Origin: Sabethes cyaneus
Taxonomy: Eukaryota > Arthropoda > Insecta > Diptera > Culicidae
Direction: 5' to 3'
NCBI RefSeq assembly: GCF_943734655.1
Contig: NC_071354.1
Span: 232,307,206-232,371,205, forward strand
Length of the DNA stretch: 64,000 nt
Positions within the stretch are counted from its first letter, which is position 1. Each line of letters opens with the position of its first letter. Positions 12,299 through 22,596 of the stretch are shown here, one piece after another. A program made the translations under genes and the position numbers. The notes beneath the pieces were generated by a model that was not told the DNA's origin, made no database searches, and saw only the letters and a list, made by a program, of their open reading frames with translations.

Positions 12299-13209
12299 AT
12301 GCACTGCGGAATGCACAGGTTAGAAAGTAATGGTTACTTTAACCTGTTTTGTATGTTTAAGCCTGAAATGATGAGGTTATTTTTTTCTTTCTTTTCTTTT
12401 GCAGGCGCCTTACGCTGATTAATTTGAAATTGTTACTAAACAATCGTTCAAAAAATCAATTCGATTATACGTTTAAATTCTACCAGTTGGAAGACGATGA
12501 TTTCGAATTTAAAAACTACGAGCAAATACTGCAAGCAGAGGATATCATTTCGGATGTACCACTTTTCCAGCAGGAATGGGGTGTACCGAAGGTTAGTTCT
12601 TCCCACTAGCGTGCCCAGCAGATATAATCAAAAGCTGGGGTACTCGATTTTGCAGAAAACTGTTTTGGCGAATCTATTATCTATCGAATCTATCACAAAA
12701 ATACCGAACGTTTAGGTTGAAAACTCCGGACTATCAGCGCCCCAGGCACACAGAATACGGAAAAGTGATTTGAAATAAACCTCGGAATTGAACTTAGAAA
12801 TTGTTATTGAAATTTGACATAAATTGGACTTGAGCTTAGACATTTAAAATTAGATTCGAAATTAAAATTTCAATTGTACTCTTAACTGGTCTTGAAATCA
12901 GGTTTAAATTTGATATAAAATTGAGCCTAAAATTGGAATTAAATTAGATTTGAAATTGGATTTCAAATCGGACATGCAGTTCATTGCATTGCGAAGTTTT
13001 ACTATAGATTAGAGTTAAAATATTTTTCCTCTTTTCTGTATTGTTTACTCGGTTTATGCTTTTAATTAATGTTTTCCTATTTTTCTTTCGTTTTCCTTTT
13101 TATAAGTCCCGTATTTCCTGTTCCAATGCTTCGTTTTTCTTTGTTTCCTGTCTCATTTTTTCTTATTTCCAGACCAGTTTTTCTTCATATTTCTCACTGT
13201 TTTTTTTTA

Positions 13210-13240
<31 letters not shown>

Positions 13241-16200
13241 TTAATTGATGGGAATATTGGTCGATAAATAAGTGAAGTCGCGAATTCTGCTTTATGACCC
13301 AACCGAAATTGAAAAAGGAAATTGGATGCGATTTTCTCTTGGAACTTGGACGTTTCGTTTCACGAATTGGTAAAAAAGTCAGCATTTTCTAACGCAGAAG
13401 ATGATCAAAGGCAACAAAGGAGAAGAGAAAGAGAGCTGATCTTGGTGAGATCGTTTTCAATATATTTTGTTTTAACTATTTCTAATAGAAAAGTTTTAAG
13501 TAACTATGACTAATTTTGTCTAAACATATACTATTTTTTGAAATTCCCTACGATAAAACTGAACCTTGTCGTGGTGTAGGGCTTTTTAACTAATCAGTAA
13601 ATGAACAGCGGTCACGTTTACTTCTGAATGTGGGTATATATCAAAATACTTTTGTGATTTCAAGTGGGACTCGGGGTAAAAATTTACCAAATGTGATTGT
13701 TGCGTTGTTCAGAAAGTGCTTTTATTCCGCTTAAGAATAAGGCCAGTATGGGGATCTCTGACAATAGATTAAGTTTTCTGGGATTCATCCTTATTTATCA
13801 CAACTGTCACAAATATCTCCGAAAAATGTCGGATTGATTGAGTTGGTCGGGGGCTTAGGGTTAGTAAGGGGATGTAAGCGGGATACCAGATCCGATTGGA
13901 TACCGAAGGACCACTCTGTAATGATTACGGGTAATAGCACTTCTTAGGTAGCAGATGGGAAAATTAGGTCAATTCGTGTCGCGTGTTCGAGTTTCGGCTA
14001 GGCGGTGCTGCTAGATAGAGTAGGATTTTTGCACTGGCCCCGTGGCTGTCCTGAGCTCTGATGGCCGTCCGCGGGCTCTGTCGATGGGAAGGGGTCGAGT
14101 CTTAAAGAGACGTTTAAGCCCAGAGCTTTACAGCACTTTGGTCTCGAGGGTTGGAAGGCGGGCGAGTCTCTATATTTTGAAGCTTCTGTCGACTACCGCG
14201 AACGTCCAGCTTGTGCTGCGCTCAATTTACTTTGTATCGTGGGAATGCACTGTGAATACTAAGGGGATGAAAGATTAAATTTGCCCTGATAAGTTGATAA
14301 CCACTAATGCTCCGAAATTTGTTTTACCTATTGGTTCATTTGTGGTTGTTTGTGTTGGAAAACTGAAAGCGGGCGCGCGGTTGAAGACCGGTGTCAGGCG
14401 GGGCTGACGAATTCTCCACTTCTTCACTATACCACATATTGCAACTCGAGTGGTACAAAAAGTCCAAAGCACATTTACAAATTCGATCTATTATTTTTCT
14501 TCTCATCATCATCATTATCATCATCATCATCATTATATTTAAAATATGACATTCCGGCCTTTGGCAGAGAGATCTTAGAGTCAGTTCGTGGAGTCCGCGC
14601 AGGGCCGAAACGCCTCCGCCTGTGGGTATAGGCGTGACGGCTATGCTTGGGGCTCTACCTGTGTTTTAGTGAGCGCCAATGCCTGTCTCGTCAGGTAGAA
14701 CTGATGTTTGAGGTCTCCCTGACACTTTGTTGACAACACAAAAGGGCCCAGCGCAGAGTTTTATACGCTATTAAGCGACCAGTTGGATAACCCGAAAAAA
14801 AGGAAAAAAAAAGGAAAAGTTTTAAGTAACTATGACTAATTTTGTCTAAACATATACTATTTTTTGAAATTGATTTTAATTTTGGTAGTTGGTGAGTTTA
14901 GTCTATTTTCAGAGAGCGAAATAAGGCGCTTTAACCTTGGCCTATTACAGCCTGGCTTTTGGTCTAAAAACCATAAGTTCATCCCCGAGGGTCCGGAGTA
15001 TCAATTAACCTTTATTAGCAAAGATACTCCCAACGAAACAAAGTTACAATTAATCAGAAACGGTTGGTACGAGACGTCCCCGTTTCTTCTTCCCCTGTTG
15101 ATTTTGAAATGCATCTATGTATGAATAACTTATTCACATAAGATTCATTTCGTAAATTGTCTTCGCGGCAATACTTCACAGTTATCACTGATATTATGCA
15201 AATTTTAATACAGACAAGAAAATAATTTGAAATATTTCTATAAATAGAAATAATTAAAATTATTTCCAGGAATCCCCAATTGTGGCTGTGATTGATTGAT
15301 TGAGGATTCCTGGAAATAATTTTAATTATTTCTATTTATAGAAATATTTCAAATTATTTTCTTGTCTGTATTAAAATTTGCATAATATCAGTGATAACTG
15401 TGAAGTATTGCCGCGAAGACAATTTACGAAATGAATCTTATGTGAATAAGTTATTCATACATAGATGCATTTCAAAATCAACAGGGGAAGAAGAAACGGG
15501 GACGTCTCGTACCAACCGTTTCTGATTAATTGTAACTTTGTTTCGTTGGGAGTGTCTTTGCTAATAAAGGTTAATTGATACTCCGGAACCTCGGGGATGA
15601 ACTTATGGTTTTTAGACCAAAAGCCAGGCTGTAATAGGCCAAGGTTAAAGCGCCTTATTTCGCTCTCTGAAAATAGACTAAACTCACCAACTACCAAAAT
15701 TAAAATCAATCAATCAATTAATAAGATAAGATAGGATACGATATTTTTCACTGTTTTGTTTTGTTATTTTCTTTCCCGTTTTCCGACTCCTTTCTTTTCC
15801 TTTTTTTCTTATTTTTTTCGTTTCCAGTCTTCGTTTCTAACTCTTTTGATCTCCTTTCATCTCCGTTTTTCATCATCGTCTATTCCACTCGTCTTTTTTC
15901 TGATACCACGTTTTCTGTCTTTTCTGACTCGTTTATTTTGTTTTTGACCTCTTTTTTACCTTTACTCTACGGACTCTTTTACTTTTTCTTTCCTGTTTTT
16001 ATCCCATTTTTCTCGTTTGGTCTCTATTTTCTTTTTTCGACTTATTTTCTCACATGTTTTACCTCTGTTCTGCTCCGTTTTTTCTCTCTTCTAGTCTTGT
16101 TTTCCCACTTTTTGTTTCGGGTTTCCTTTGTAGAAATCGATACTGATGGTTTTTGCTCTCACTCTTTCCGTTTTCCTATTAATTTGTTTCAATCGTGTTT

Positions 16201-19200
16201 CATTGTTCCGTGCCATTTTTCTTCGTTCTTATTTGTTTCCCGTTTCCTCATGTTTTTCACTGGAGTTTTGATATTTTCTTTCCCGTTTTCTGACCTTTCG
16301 CTTTACTTTTTCTCTTTTTTCCATTTCCAGTATTTGTCTTTTATCTTCTTTCCTCCTAGTTTTTCGTCTTCATCTAATCCGTTTTTCCTCTTTTCACCTC
16401 GTTTTTCGTTTTGTCGCATTTACACTCAAGTCGCTTTTTACGCGAAAGATACGTTCCGCGTAATTCAAAACCGCGTAAATCCCGAAATTCGCTTAAAAAA
16501 ACCGCGTCAATTCCGAAATTCGCGTACAAAAAACCACGTAAATTCCGAAATCCGTGTAAAAAAAACCGCGTAAATTTCGAAATTCGCGTAAAAAAACCGC
16601 GTAAATTCCGAAATTCGTGTAAATTCCGAAAATCGCGTAAAAAAAACCGGGTGAATTCCGAAATTCGTGTAAAAAAAAACCGCGTAAATTCCGAAATTCG
16701 CGTAAAAATAGTCGCGTAAAAAAAACCGCGTAAAAAGCGACTTCCGTGTATTTTGTTTTAGGTTCCCTTTTCCTTTTCGTCACCGGTTTCCTTTTTTTTA
16801 TCTTACGTTTTTGGTCATGTTCTTCCGTTTTACCTTTTTTCTTAATCCGATTTTTCTGTTTTTCTTTTCTACTTTCCTATTTTGCAGTTTTTTGTCCCAT
16901 TTTGCTCCTTTTATATCCCGTTTGACCTCTTTTTCTCTTTTATGTCTTATTCTCTCACACGTTTTACCTTTGTTCCATTTTTTATCTCCCGGTTTTCGTC
17001 ATTTTCTTTAATCTAATATTTCTTTATTTTGTTCTTTTTTCCCGTTTTTTGTCTCTTATTTTTCCTTTTATATCCCGACCTTTCCTTTTATATTTTATGT
17101 AGCTTTCTTCTATTTTTCGTTTATTCTCTCACATGTTTTACCTCTTTTCTGTTTCGTTTTCATGTCTTCTTTCATTTTTTCTGTTTTTTCGTTTTCTGTA
17201 TTGTTTTCTCGGTTCTTGCTCTCATTTCCTTTTCCTTATTTGTCATCGTGTTTCATTATTCCGTACCGTTTCTTGTCTCATTTTTTTCTTATCTGCAGTT
17301 CTGTTTTTGCGCATGTTTTCACTGGTTTCCCACTTGCCAGCTTTTCTCTTCTCTTTCTCCTTCTTAGTTTCCAGTCTTCGTCTTTTTCTAACTCTTTATC
17401 TCCTTTCCTTCTTGTTTTTCGGCTTTGTTTGTTCCGTTTTTTCTTTCTGATGCCTTGTTTTCCGGATTTTCTATCATGTTTAGTATGCTTTTTTCCTTTT
17501 TTCATCTACGATTTTCTTTTTTCATCTCCCGCTTTTCATCTTTTTCTCTTCTGTTTTACCTTTTTCTTTTGTCAGTTTTGTCAGTTTTTTCTGTTTTTTT
17601 TCTTTTTCTGTCCCATTTTCTCGTTTTTGACAAATCTTTCAACTTACATTCCCTTTGGCTTTCCTCGTTTCCTCTATTGTTTTTTCTCTCGCTATTTTTT
17701 TCCATTTTATTTTCTCTTGTTTTCTTTTTCGTATTCCTTTTGTTGTATCCTTTTCATCTTTTTTCCTTTTTTTTCGGTCCGCAGTTTCCTCTTTCTCTTC
17801 TTTTCAGACCCGTTTTTTCTTCTTTTTCTGTCTTGTTTGTTTTTGTGTAAATTTCGGTCCCGTTTCGACTTTTCTTCTTTTTTCCCGATTTTCGTATTTT
17901 TTTTTTGCTTTTGACCTCCTTTTCTGTTACGTTCTGTTTTTCTATTCCGTTTCGCCCCTTTGGTCTTTCGTTTTAATTTTTTCTCTAGTTTATTTCCTTT
18001 TCTAGTTTTTTATCCTTTTTTTCTGTTCTCGTTTCTTCCGTGTTTTCTACTTTTCTTTTCCTCCTGTACTATCCCGTTGTTTTTTTCTAGTTTATCCTCA
18101 TTTTCTTTCTGGTTTTCTCCGTTTCCTGTCTAAGTTTTTTCTCTTTTTTGTCTGATTCTCTCATATGTTCTCTCTTTTAGTCCGGGTTTTCCACTTTCTT
18201 TTTCTCTTTCCGGTATCGTTTTCTTGGTTTTTGCTCTCACATTTTTCCATTTTTCTCTTTTTCTCCAGTTTTCCTTTTTACTTCTGACAGTGTTTCATTG
18301 TTTTCTACCATTTTTCTTCATTTCTGTCCCATTTTTTTCTTATCTGTAGTCCTGTTTTTTCTCATATATTTCACTGGTTTTTGGTATTTTTTGTCTAATT
18401 TTCGATTCATATTTTCGCTTTTTCTTTTATTTTTCATTTCCAGTCTTCGTCTTTTTCTAGCTATTTCTATTTTCTTTCTCTTCGTCTGTTTCATTTTTCC
18501 TCTTTCTGATCCTCGTTTTTTGTTTTTTATGTCATTTATTCAATGTTGGCTTCCTTTTATCTGTCACATTCTGTTTTTACATTCCGTTTTACTCCATTTG
18601 TCTTTCGTTTTCGTTTTTTTCCTTTTGTCTTTTTCGGGCCCGTTTTTACTCTCTTTTTCCATTCTTGTTTCTCTATTTTCCTGCTCTCGCATTTCCTGTT
18701 TTTCTTTTCCTCCTTTTATGTCCAATTTATCCTCATTTTCTTTCTTTTTTCTTAGTTTTCTTCGTGGTTTTTCTTTGTTTTCTCACATTTTTCTGTTTTT
18801 ATCTTTCCTTTTTTGTCCAGTCTCCTCGTTTTCGCCCCGCTTGTTCCTCTTTTTCATCTTTTCCATTCTTGTTCTTACTATGTCCCGTTTTTCCTCCTAT
18901 TTTGCCACGATATTCGTACGTTTTTCGTCCTTTTTTTTAATGCCGGTTTTGCGTTTTTCCTTTTTTTTTAGTTTTTTGCAGTTTTTATCACGTTTTCCTT
19001 GATGCTTATGCTTTTCTCACTCTGTTTCATTTTTCCTTTTTTGCTCTAGGTCCATCAGTATAATCCATCTGTAAATGAGCTAAGGAAATTTACTAATATT
19101 TTCACAAGAAGCTGTCTGCTTTACGGCGTTGTTTGGGTCATGAGATATGATTATCTGAGTAAATATTCGTGGTTTATAGTTTAGCCACAATCATTACTCA

Positions 19201-20546
19201 AGAACAACAAAAATGCTACCATGAAAATTTTATTATCAATAGATTAGAAATTGACAAACAAGAAAAAAATATTTTAAACAATTTCCAACCGACAGAACAT
19301 AATTTGCCGACATTTCTTTGAAGTTTTCCACTTAACTTTGAGCATCACTTAACTTGAAATTGGACTTGAAAATGGAAATGAAATTAGTTAAAAATTGGCC
19401 TTGAAATTATACACGAAGTTGGAAGGCTTAGCAATGGGTTTGAAATTAGACTTGAGATTGAGCTTAAATTAGGCTTGAAACTATACTTGTATATTAATTT
19501 ATAACTGGACTAGAAACTGGAAATATTTTTACGCAATTAGTTTAATACTTATCGTAAAAATTGTGACTGATTAAATTCAAAACTGCGGAACTCTGAATTA
19601 CAGAAATTATTTTGTTTCACTTAAAAATTTTACAGAAAAGATGAGGTACGTGCCCCACATGTGACACTTGAACTTTCTTTAATTTACAGGTGAACGCGCT
19701 TCACGCCGAGCAAACGGCAGTTTTTGTTGCCACAATGAAGCTTTCCTCAGCACTCGATCAGCTCAAACACTCGACCGTCTTTGAATGCTTTGTAAATTAC
19801 AACGTCGCTACGGTGGAGAAAGATCTATGCAATCCCCTGCAGTTGTACATTGGAAATGTCGAAGTAACCAGAAAGGATTTGTACAGCCATAGCTTAGCAA
19901 TTACCTTCAATGATCAACGGTACCTAACCAATGACCTGCTGGCCGTGACGGTAACTTCCGAGTTTCTGTCTCTCGAAATCACATTCCAGAAAAGTCCCTC
20001 CCATGGCCTTGATCGGTTTTGTAGGGAGGTGTTGAAATTTAGTCCAGTCAACTTACCCAACGCCACCGATCTACAGGTAAATGCTACCAATTTTTTCGGT
20101 TCTGCGGTCGACTGATTACGAAAATTTTTGTTTGTCTGAATCACATAGGAACTTCCAAATATATTTTACTCCGCTGATAGCGGGTATTGGCAGGCCGTGC
20201 TGATAAGATTAGACGAGCTGAAAACGTTGAAACAAAAGATAAAACTCTACGCTAGGTAAAACAGTCTTTATCTATTCAATAAGCTCCCATGCATGGTTAT
20301 TTATTTTTTGTATTTATTTTCAGATGCAAACATCAAATTGTGACGTTCATACAAGCTGTTTATTCCGATTATGAAGAACAGTGTTCTATCGCTCTATCAG
20401 CCAACCAAACTCCATCACTGCTTGAGTTTAAAGATAGTTTATTGAATGAACTTAAGGTTAAAATTGATAATCCACTAGCCTTACAGGAGATCCTTTCTCA
20501 CGAACTGAAAACTGATTGTATCTATTCTACACTAAAGATAAACTGA
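12299..20546 (+). CDS. Uncharacterised five-exon protein, about 307 aa
   Basis: Inferred exons are 12299-12318, 12405-12591, 19690-20076, 20149-20255 and 20324-20546. All introns are GT-AG, reading phase is kept at each junction, and the last exon ends in TGA. Introns are 86 bp (with a strong pyrimidine tract), 7098 bp, 72 bp and 68 bp. The start is the ATG at 12299, preceded directly by an in-frame TGA; a second ATG lies four codons on. The tiny first exon is the weakest part, and an upstream exon joining at 12405 is possible. The protein has an acidic segment near residues 40-60 (LEDDDFEFKNYEQ), a central region rich in beta-type hydrophobics, and a likely helical C-terminal third. There is no signal peptide or transmembrane segment. 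I recognise no domain and assign no function. The last exon is convergent with the secreted-protein gene, the two stops being 17 bp apart. Confidence 0.75.
12760..13000. repeat. Degenerate satellite (aaattggacttg-type), left block
   Basis: Imperfect repeats with a period of about 12 bp built on aaattggacttgaaatt. The same type recurs at 19330-19525 on the other side of the pyrimidine-rich array, at 55560-55725, and as the reverse complement in the 44-48.6 kb array. Confidence 0.75.
13021..13204. repeat. Pyrimidine-rich satellite, left fragment
   Basis: T/C-rich sequence of the same kind as 15740-19050, including the motif gtattgtttactcggttt, which matches gtattgttttctcggttc at 17195. Later insertions (13205-15730) separate it from the main array. 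Confidence 0.7.
13205..13258. repeat. (ATTG)n-type boundary repeat
   Basis: Repeats of attgattgatt followed by ttttaattgat match, in inverted form, the right end of the palindrome at 15696-15721. It marks the left limit of the material inserted into the pyrimidine-rich satellite. Confidence 0.65.
13488..13545 (+). repeat. 58-bp direct repeat, copy 1
   Basis: Identical over all 58 bp to 14814-14871. The two copies flank 13546-14813 exactly, as a target-site duplication or short recombination repeat would. Confidence 0.9.
13546..14813 (+). mobile_element. 1.27-kb insertion between perfect 58-bp repeats, probable retroposon
   Basis: The segment lies exactly between identical 58-bp direct repeats. 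Its right end is A-rich (cccgaaaaaaaggaaaaaaa), which suggests the 3' tail of a plus-strand retroposon inserted by target-primed reverse transcription. It is richer in GC than its surroundings and holds short open frames (for example 14042-14278) with no recognisable domain, so it may be untranslated sequence of a non-LTR element or a processed transcript. A 58-bp target duplication would be unusually long. Confidence 0.6.
14508..14536. repeat. (ATC)n microsatellite
   Basis: Imperfect atc units with two att interruptions, inside the 1.27-kb insertion. Confidence 0.9.
14814..14871 (+). repeat. 58-bp direct repeat, copy 2
   Basis: Identical to 13488-13545. Its last 3 bp overlap the outer edge of the palindrome. 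Confidence 0.9.
14869..15710. repeat. Giant near-perfect palindrome, 407-bp arms
   Basis: Arms 14869-15275 and 15304-15710 are inverted copies aligned without indels; I see a single clear mismatch (ccgagggtcc against the complement of ggaacctcgg). The 28-bp spacer carries attgattgattga. Each arm has an 80-odd-codon open frame with the same translation, but a degenerate copy at 61330-61520 does not keep it, so I treat the arms as non-coding repeat. The arms derive from a mosquito retroposon-like family whose other copy is at 61210-61740. Confidence 0.9.
15740..19050. repeat. Pyrimidine-rich satellite with about 1-kb higher-order repeat
   Basis: More than 3 kb of T/C-rich sequence inside intron 2 of the five-exon gene. 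Long open frames here are products of composition (Phe/Ser/Leu runs) and not genes. Ordered landmarks recur: ttttgctctcac-type motifs at about 16151, 17213 and 18229, each followed by a tgtttcatt motif at about 16197, 17249 and 18290. The spacing is about 1.02-1.06 kb. The array is interrupted by the TIR element at 16421-16750. Confidence 0.85.
16421..16750. mobile_element. TIR element filled with internal tandem repeats, copy 1
   Basis: The ends are inverted: tacactcaagtcgcttttta at the left and cgcgtaaaaagcgacttccg followed by tgta at the right. The interior is a tandem array of about 30-bp units built on cgcgtaaattccgaaattcg. It stands out sharply from the pyrimidine-rich satellite around it, so it is an insertion. 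A related copy is at 35913-36192. It has no coding capacity and would be non-autonomous. Confidence 0.8.
19051..19329. other. Intron 2 sequence, nothing recognised
   Basis: AT-rich sequence between the pyrimidine-rich array and the right satellite block, with no feature recognised. Confidence 0.5.
19330..19525. repeat. Degenerate satellite (aaattggacttg-type), right block
   Basis: Same repeat type as 12760-13000. The two blocks bracket the pyrimidine-rich array inside intron 2. Confidence 0.75.
20438..20443 (-). promoter_or_regulatory. Possible polyadenylation signal for the minus-strand gene
   Basis: Reads AATAAA on the minus strand, about 120 bp beyond the stop of the secreted-protein gene. 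It lies inside the last exon of the convergent plus-strand gene, so the 3' ends would overlap. Confidence 0.35.
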
Positions 20547-20563
20547 ATCACTGTTACAAAACT

Positions 20564-20968
20564 TTACATAGGAATATTCACGAGACCATCACCGTTACCG
20601 TTGCCGCGATTATCTATGCCAACATGGATGTTAACATATCGACCAATCCGTTGACTTTCTTCACCTTCCTCGGGTTCAAGCTCATCCCTTTTCAACGCTT
20701 CCTTTGGGGATGATTCATGTGGTTGTTCTTTAACGGGCTCCTTCTCGTATGGTTCCGGATCCTGTTCGCCATCTCCGTCGTGCAGGATGTCAACGAAAAC
20801 GGAAACTAGCGGATCGTTCGATGGAAAATGATGCGAAGAGCTGGACAGCACCGACCGGGGATCCCCGGCAACGGCAACGGCTGACTGGACATCTTCGGAA
20901 ACCGGAGCTGTCTGGCCGTAGAATGGTGCCAAAGCGACCAGCACCGTTAGAAGAAGTAGGTATTTCAT
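20564..20968 (-). CDS. Small secreted acidic protein, 134 aa, function unknown
   Basis: A single uninterrupted open frame starts at the ATG complementary to 20966-20968. The first 20 or so residues (MKYLLLLTVLVALAPFYG) form a clear signal peptide, with likely cleavage near GQTA-P. The mature part has a Ser/His stretch (residues about 42-48) and a strongly acidic, Pro/Glu/Lys-rich middle (about 65-105). A short C-terminal motif RYVNIHVGIDNRGNG is followed by a Gly/Asn-rich end. There are no cysteines in the mature chain, so no disulfide fold is expected. It is probably exported from the cell; whether it is processed into peptides is not shown, although basic residues near KRDEL and R-Y at the C-terminal motif could be cleavage sites. 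The gene is convergent with the five-exon gene. I do not recognise the family. Confidence 0.75.
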   Translation of the reverse strand: MKYLLLLTVLVALAPFYGQTAPVSEDVQSAVAVAGDPRSVLSSSSHHFPSNDPLVSVFVDILHDGDGEQDPEPYEKEPVKEQPHESSPKEALKRDELEPEEGEESQRIGRYVNIHVGIDNRGNGNGDGLVNIPM

Positions 20969-22307
20969 ATTCGAAGTGGGTTTGCGGGAACTGGAAAACT
21001 TTGTTTGTCGGCGATTTTATTTATTCGATTTGTCTTTATGAAACTTATCTGCGTTTGCGATTTATGGTGACTATCTAGGGTGTAGCTAGCTTCCTCGGGC
21101 GGGATCGATTACTATGGGCTCGAAAAAGATTGTTCATGCTCATGATGAAAAGACTGTTGTGCCCTGGTAGGAATGAAGCACCAACCACGTTGTCTTCTGT
21201 GGTATTGAGTATAAATGTCGCTACGGTACAAAGCCAGATTTGGGTTCTTATCGGCAATTTTATTGTTATAACAGGGACAATTTCCTTAATTACTGTCATG
21301 ACTTGATTGCTGAATATTAGCAACGCATCAGTGTTTAAGCTATAAAACACTTCCGTTTTGTTAACAAATTAGTGAGCACCCACCCTACTTCAGCTTTTGG
21401 CAGTAGATTGCCAAATTTACTTTTACTTTCCTTGCTAAGGTAACTCTTCTCGTTCAATTTTGTCAATCTAATATGTCGATATCCGTCGAATTCACACGAA
21501 GAATTCGTTCCAAATATGTACATATTTAAATTGTTTTCTTTACAAGTTTGGTTTCTATCTTTTTTCGGGGTCTACTCGTAGTCCACAATTACTTAGTTGG
21601 TTTATTTAGCGTTAGTGTTAGACGGATCGGATCGGGATTCGACTTCATCAAAATATACTATAATTATTTGTCTAAAATAGTGCTATTGTTAGGCTATGAC
21701 AGCAGGTGCATGCTATTAAGGGGTGACAGTAACTTCGACATGAGAGTCCACAGATCAAAGCATATGCTTTGTTGTAATCGTTGAAATGATGATATCGTTA
21801 TAAAAAACAATAAAGTTAAAAGCGAAAGTTTTATTTACATGCCAAATATAAAGTCGTACTAACCAAGCATACTACCAGCACAGAGAATCAATCTGTGCTA
21901 CCAGCGAGGAATTTTCCAAGAAAATGTCGTTTACGTCAATATCTCCTAATGCCGCTGGGTTAGATTGAAAATTTTGATATTAGATCAAAAATATTTTATA
22001 CCGATTGCAGTGGTATAGCTTTTGTTCTCGGCACGCGTTCAAGACTAGCAGTATTTTTCAAATGAAATACATTTTACCCTAGTTTTTTCGGCCTGCAGAG
22101 ATGTTTAGGATAATATCTCCAAAATTCACCGGAAGCTATTTTCATTTGGAATCTGACAGCAGCTTGTCTGACTGCGGCAATAAAAATTTTTTTAGCGTTA
22201 TTTTACCCTAACTTTTTATCCTAGGTGACATTTCGAAAATTAGGGTGAAGTAAAAAGTAAACTTCAGTTGGCCAAAATTACGAGAAATAAATGGGTGTTG
22301 TGAACAA
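20969..22307. other. Intergenic region between secreted-protein gene and APRT
   Basis: The first 100 bp should hold the promoter of the minus-strand gene; an AT-rich ataaataaa block lies near 21018-21030 on that strand, but I cannot assign it as a TATA box. The rest is AT-rich with no recognised feature. Confidence 0.4.
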
Positions 22308-22315
22308 ATACCAAC

Positions 22316-22588
22316 TATAGTTACTATATATATAGTTCGGCGGATAGAAAACCAGGCGAATTGGCATCCCTGATTTATGAAATTAAATTTGAAATTATGG
22401 TGAAATGTGCAGGTTTTTACGAAAAATAATAACTGGCGGGTGTTGAAAATGACTAGTTCTATGAAAATAAAGTGTGTTTTTTTAACATTACTCCTGCATT
22501 TTGGATTTTGAAAAGCTTTTGGCTCCGCTTTTGACGTTTATTTGGCTCCCGATTTTCTATCCGCCGAACTATATATATAGTAACTATA
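22316..22588. mobile_element. 273-bp MITE with perfect 36-bp TIRs and 8-bp target duplication
   Basis: The terminal inverted repeats start tatagttactatatatatag and continue ttcggcggatagaaaa; they match over all 36 bp. The element is flanked exactly by ataccaac at 22308-22315 and 22589-22596, a perfect 8-bp target-site duplication. An 8-bp duplication is typical of hAT-like elements, though P-type elements also make 8 bp. The interior has no coding capacity, so it is a non-autonomous element. It lies about 440 bp upstream of the APRT start. Perfect ends suggest recent insertion. Confidence 0.93.
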
Positions 22589-22596
22589 ATACCAAC

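Noticed and set aside
14864..15709. Two identical 84-86-codon open frames in opposite orientation
   Set aside because: They are the two arms of the palindrome, and the related copy at 61330-61520 does not preserve the frame.
15761..18005. Long open frames of 100-270 codons in the pyrimidine-rich tract
   Set aside because: They are Phe/Ser/Leu runs created by T/C-rich composition, overlap in several frames, and lie in an intron satellite.
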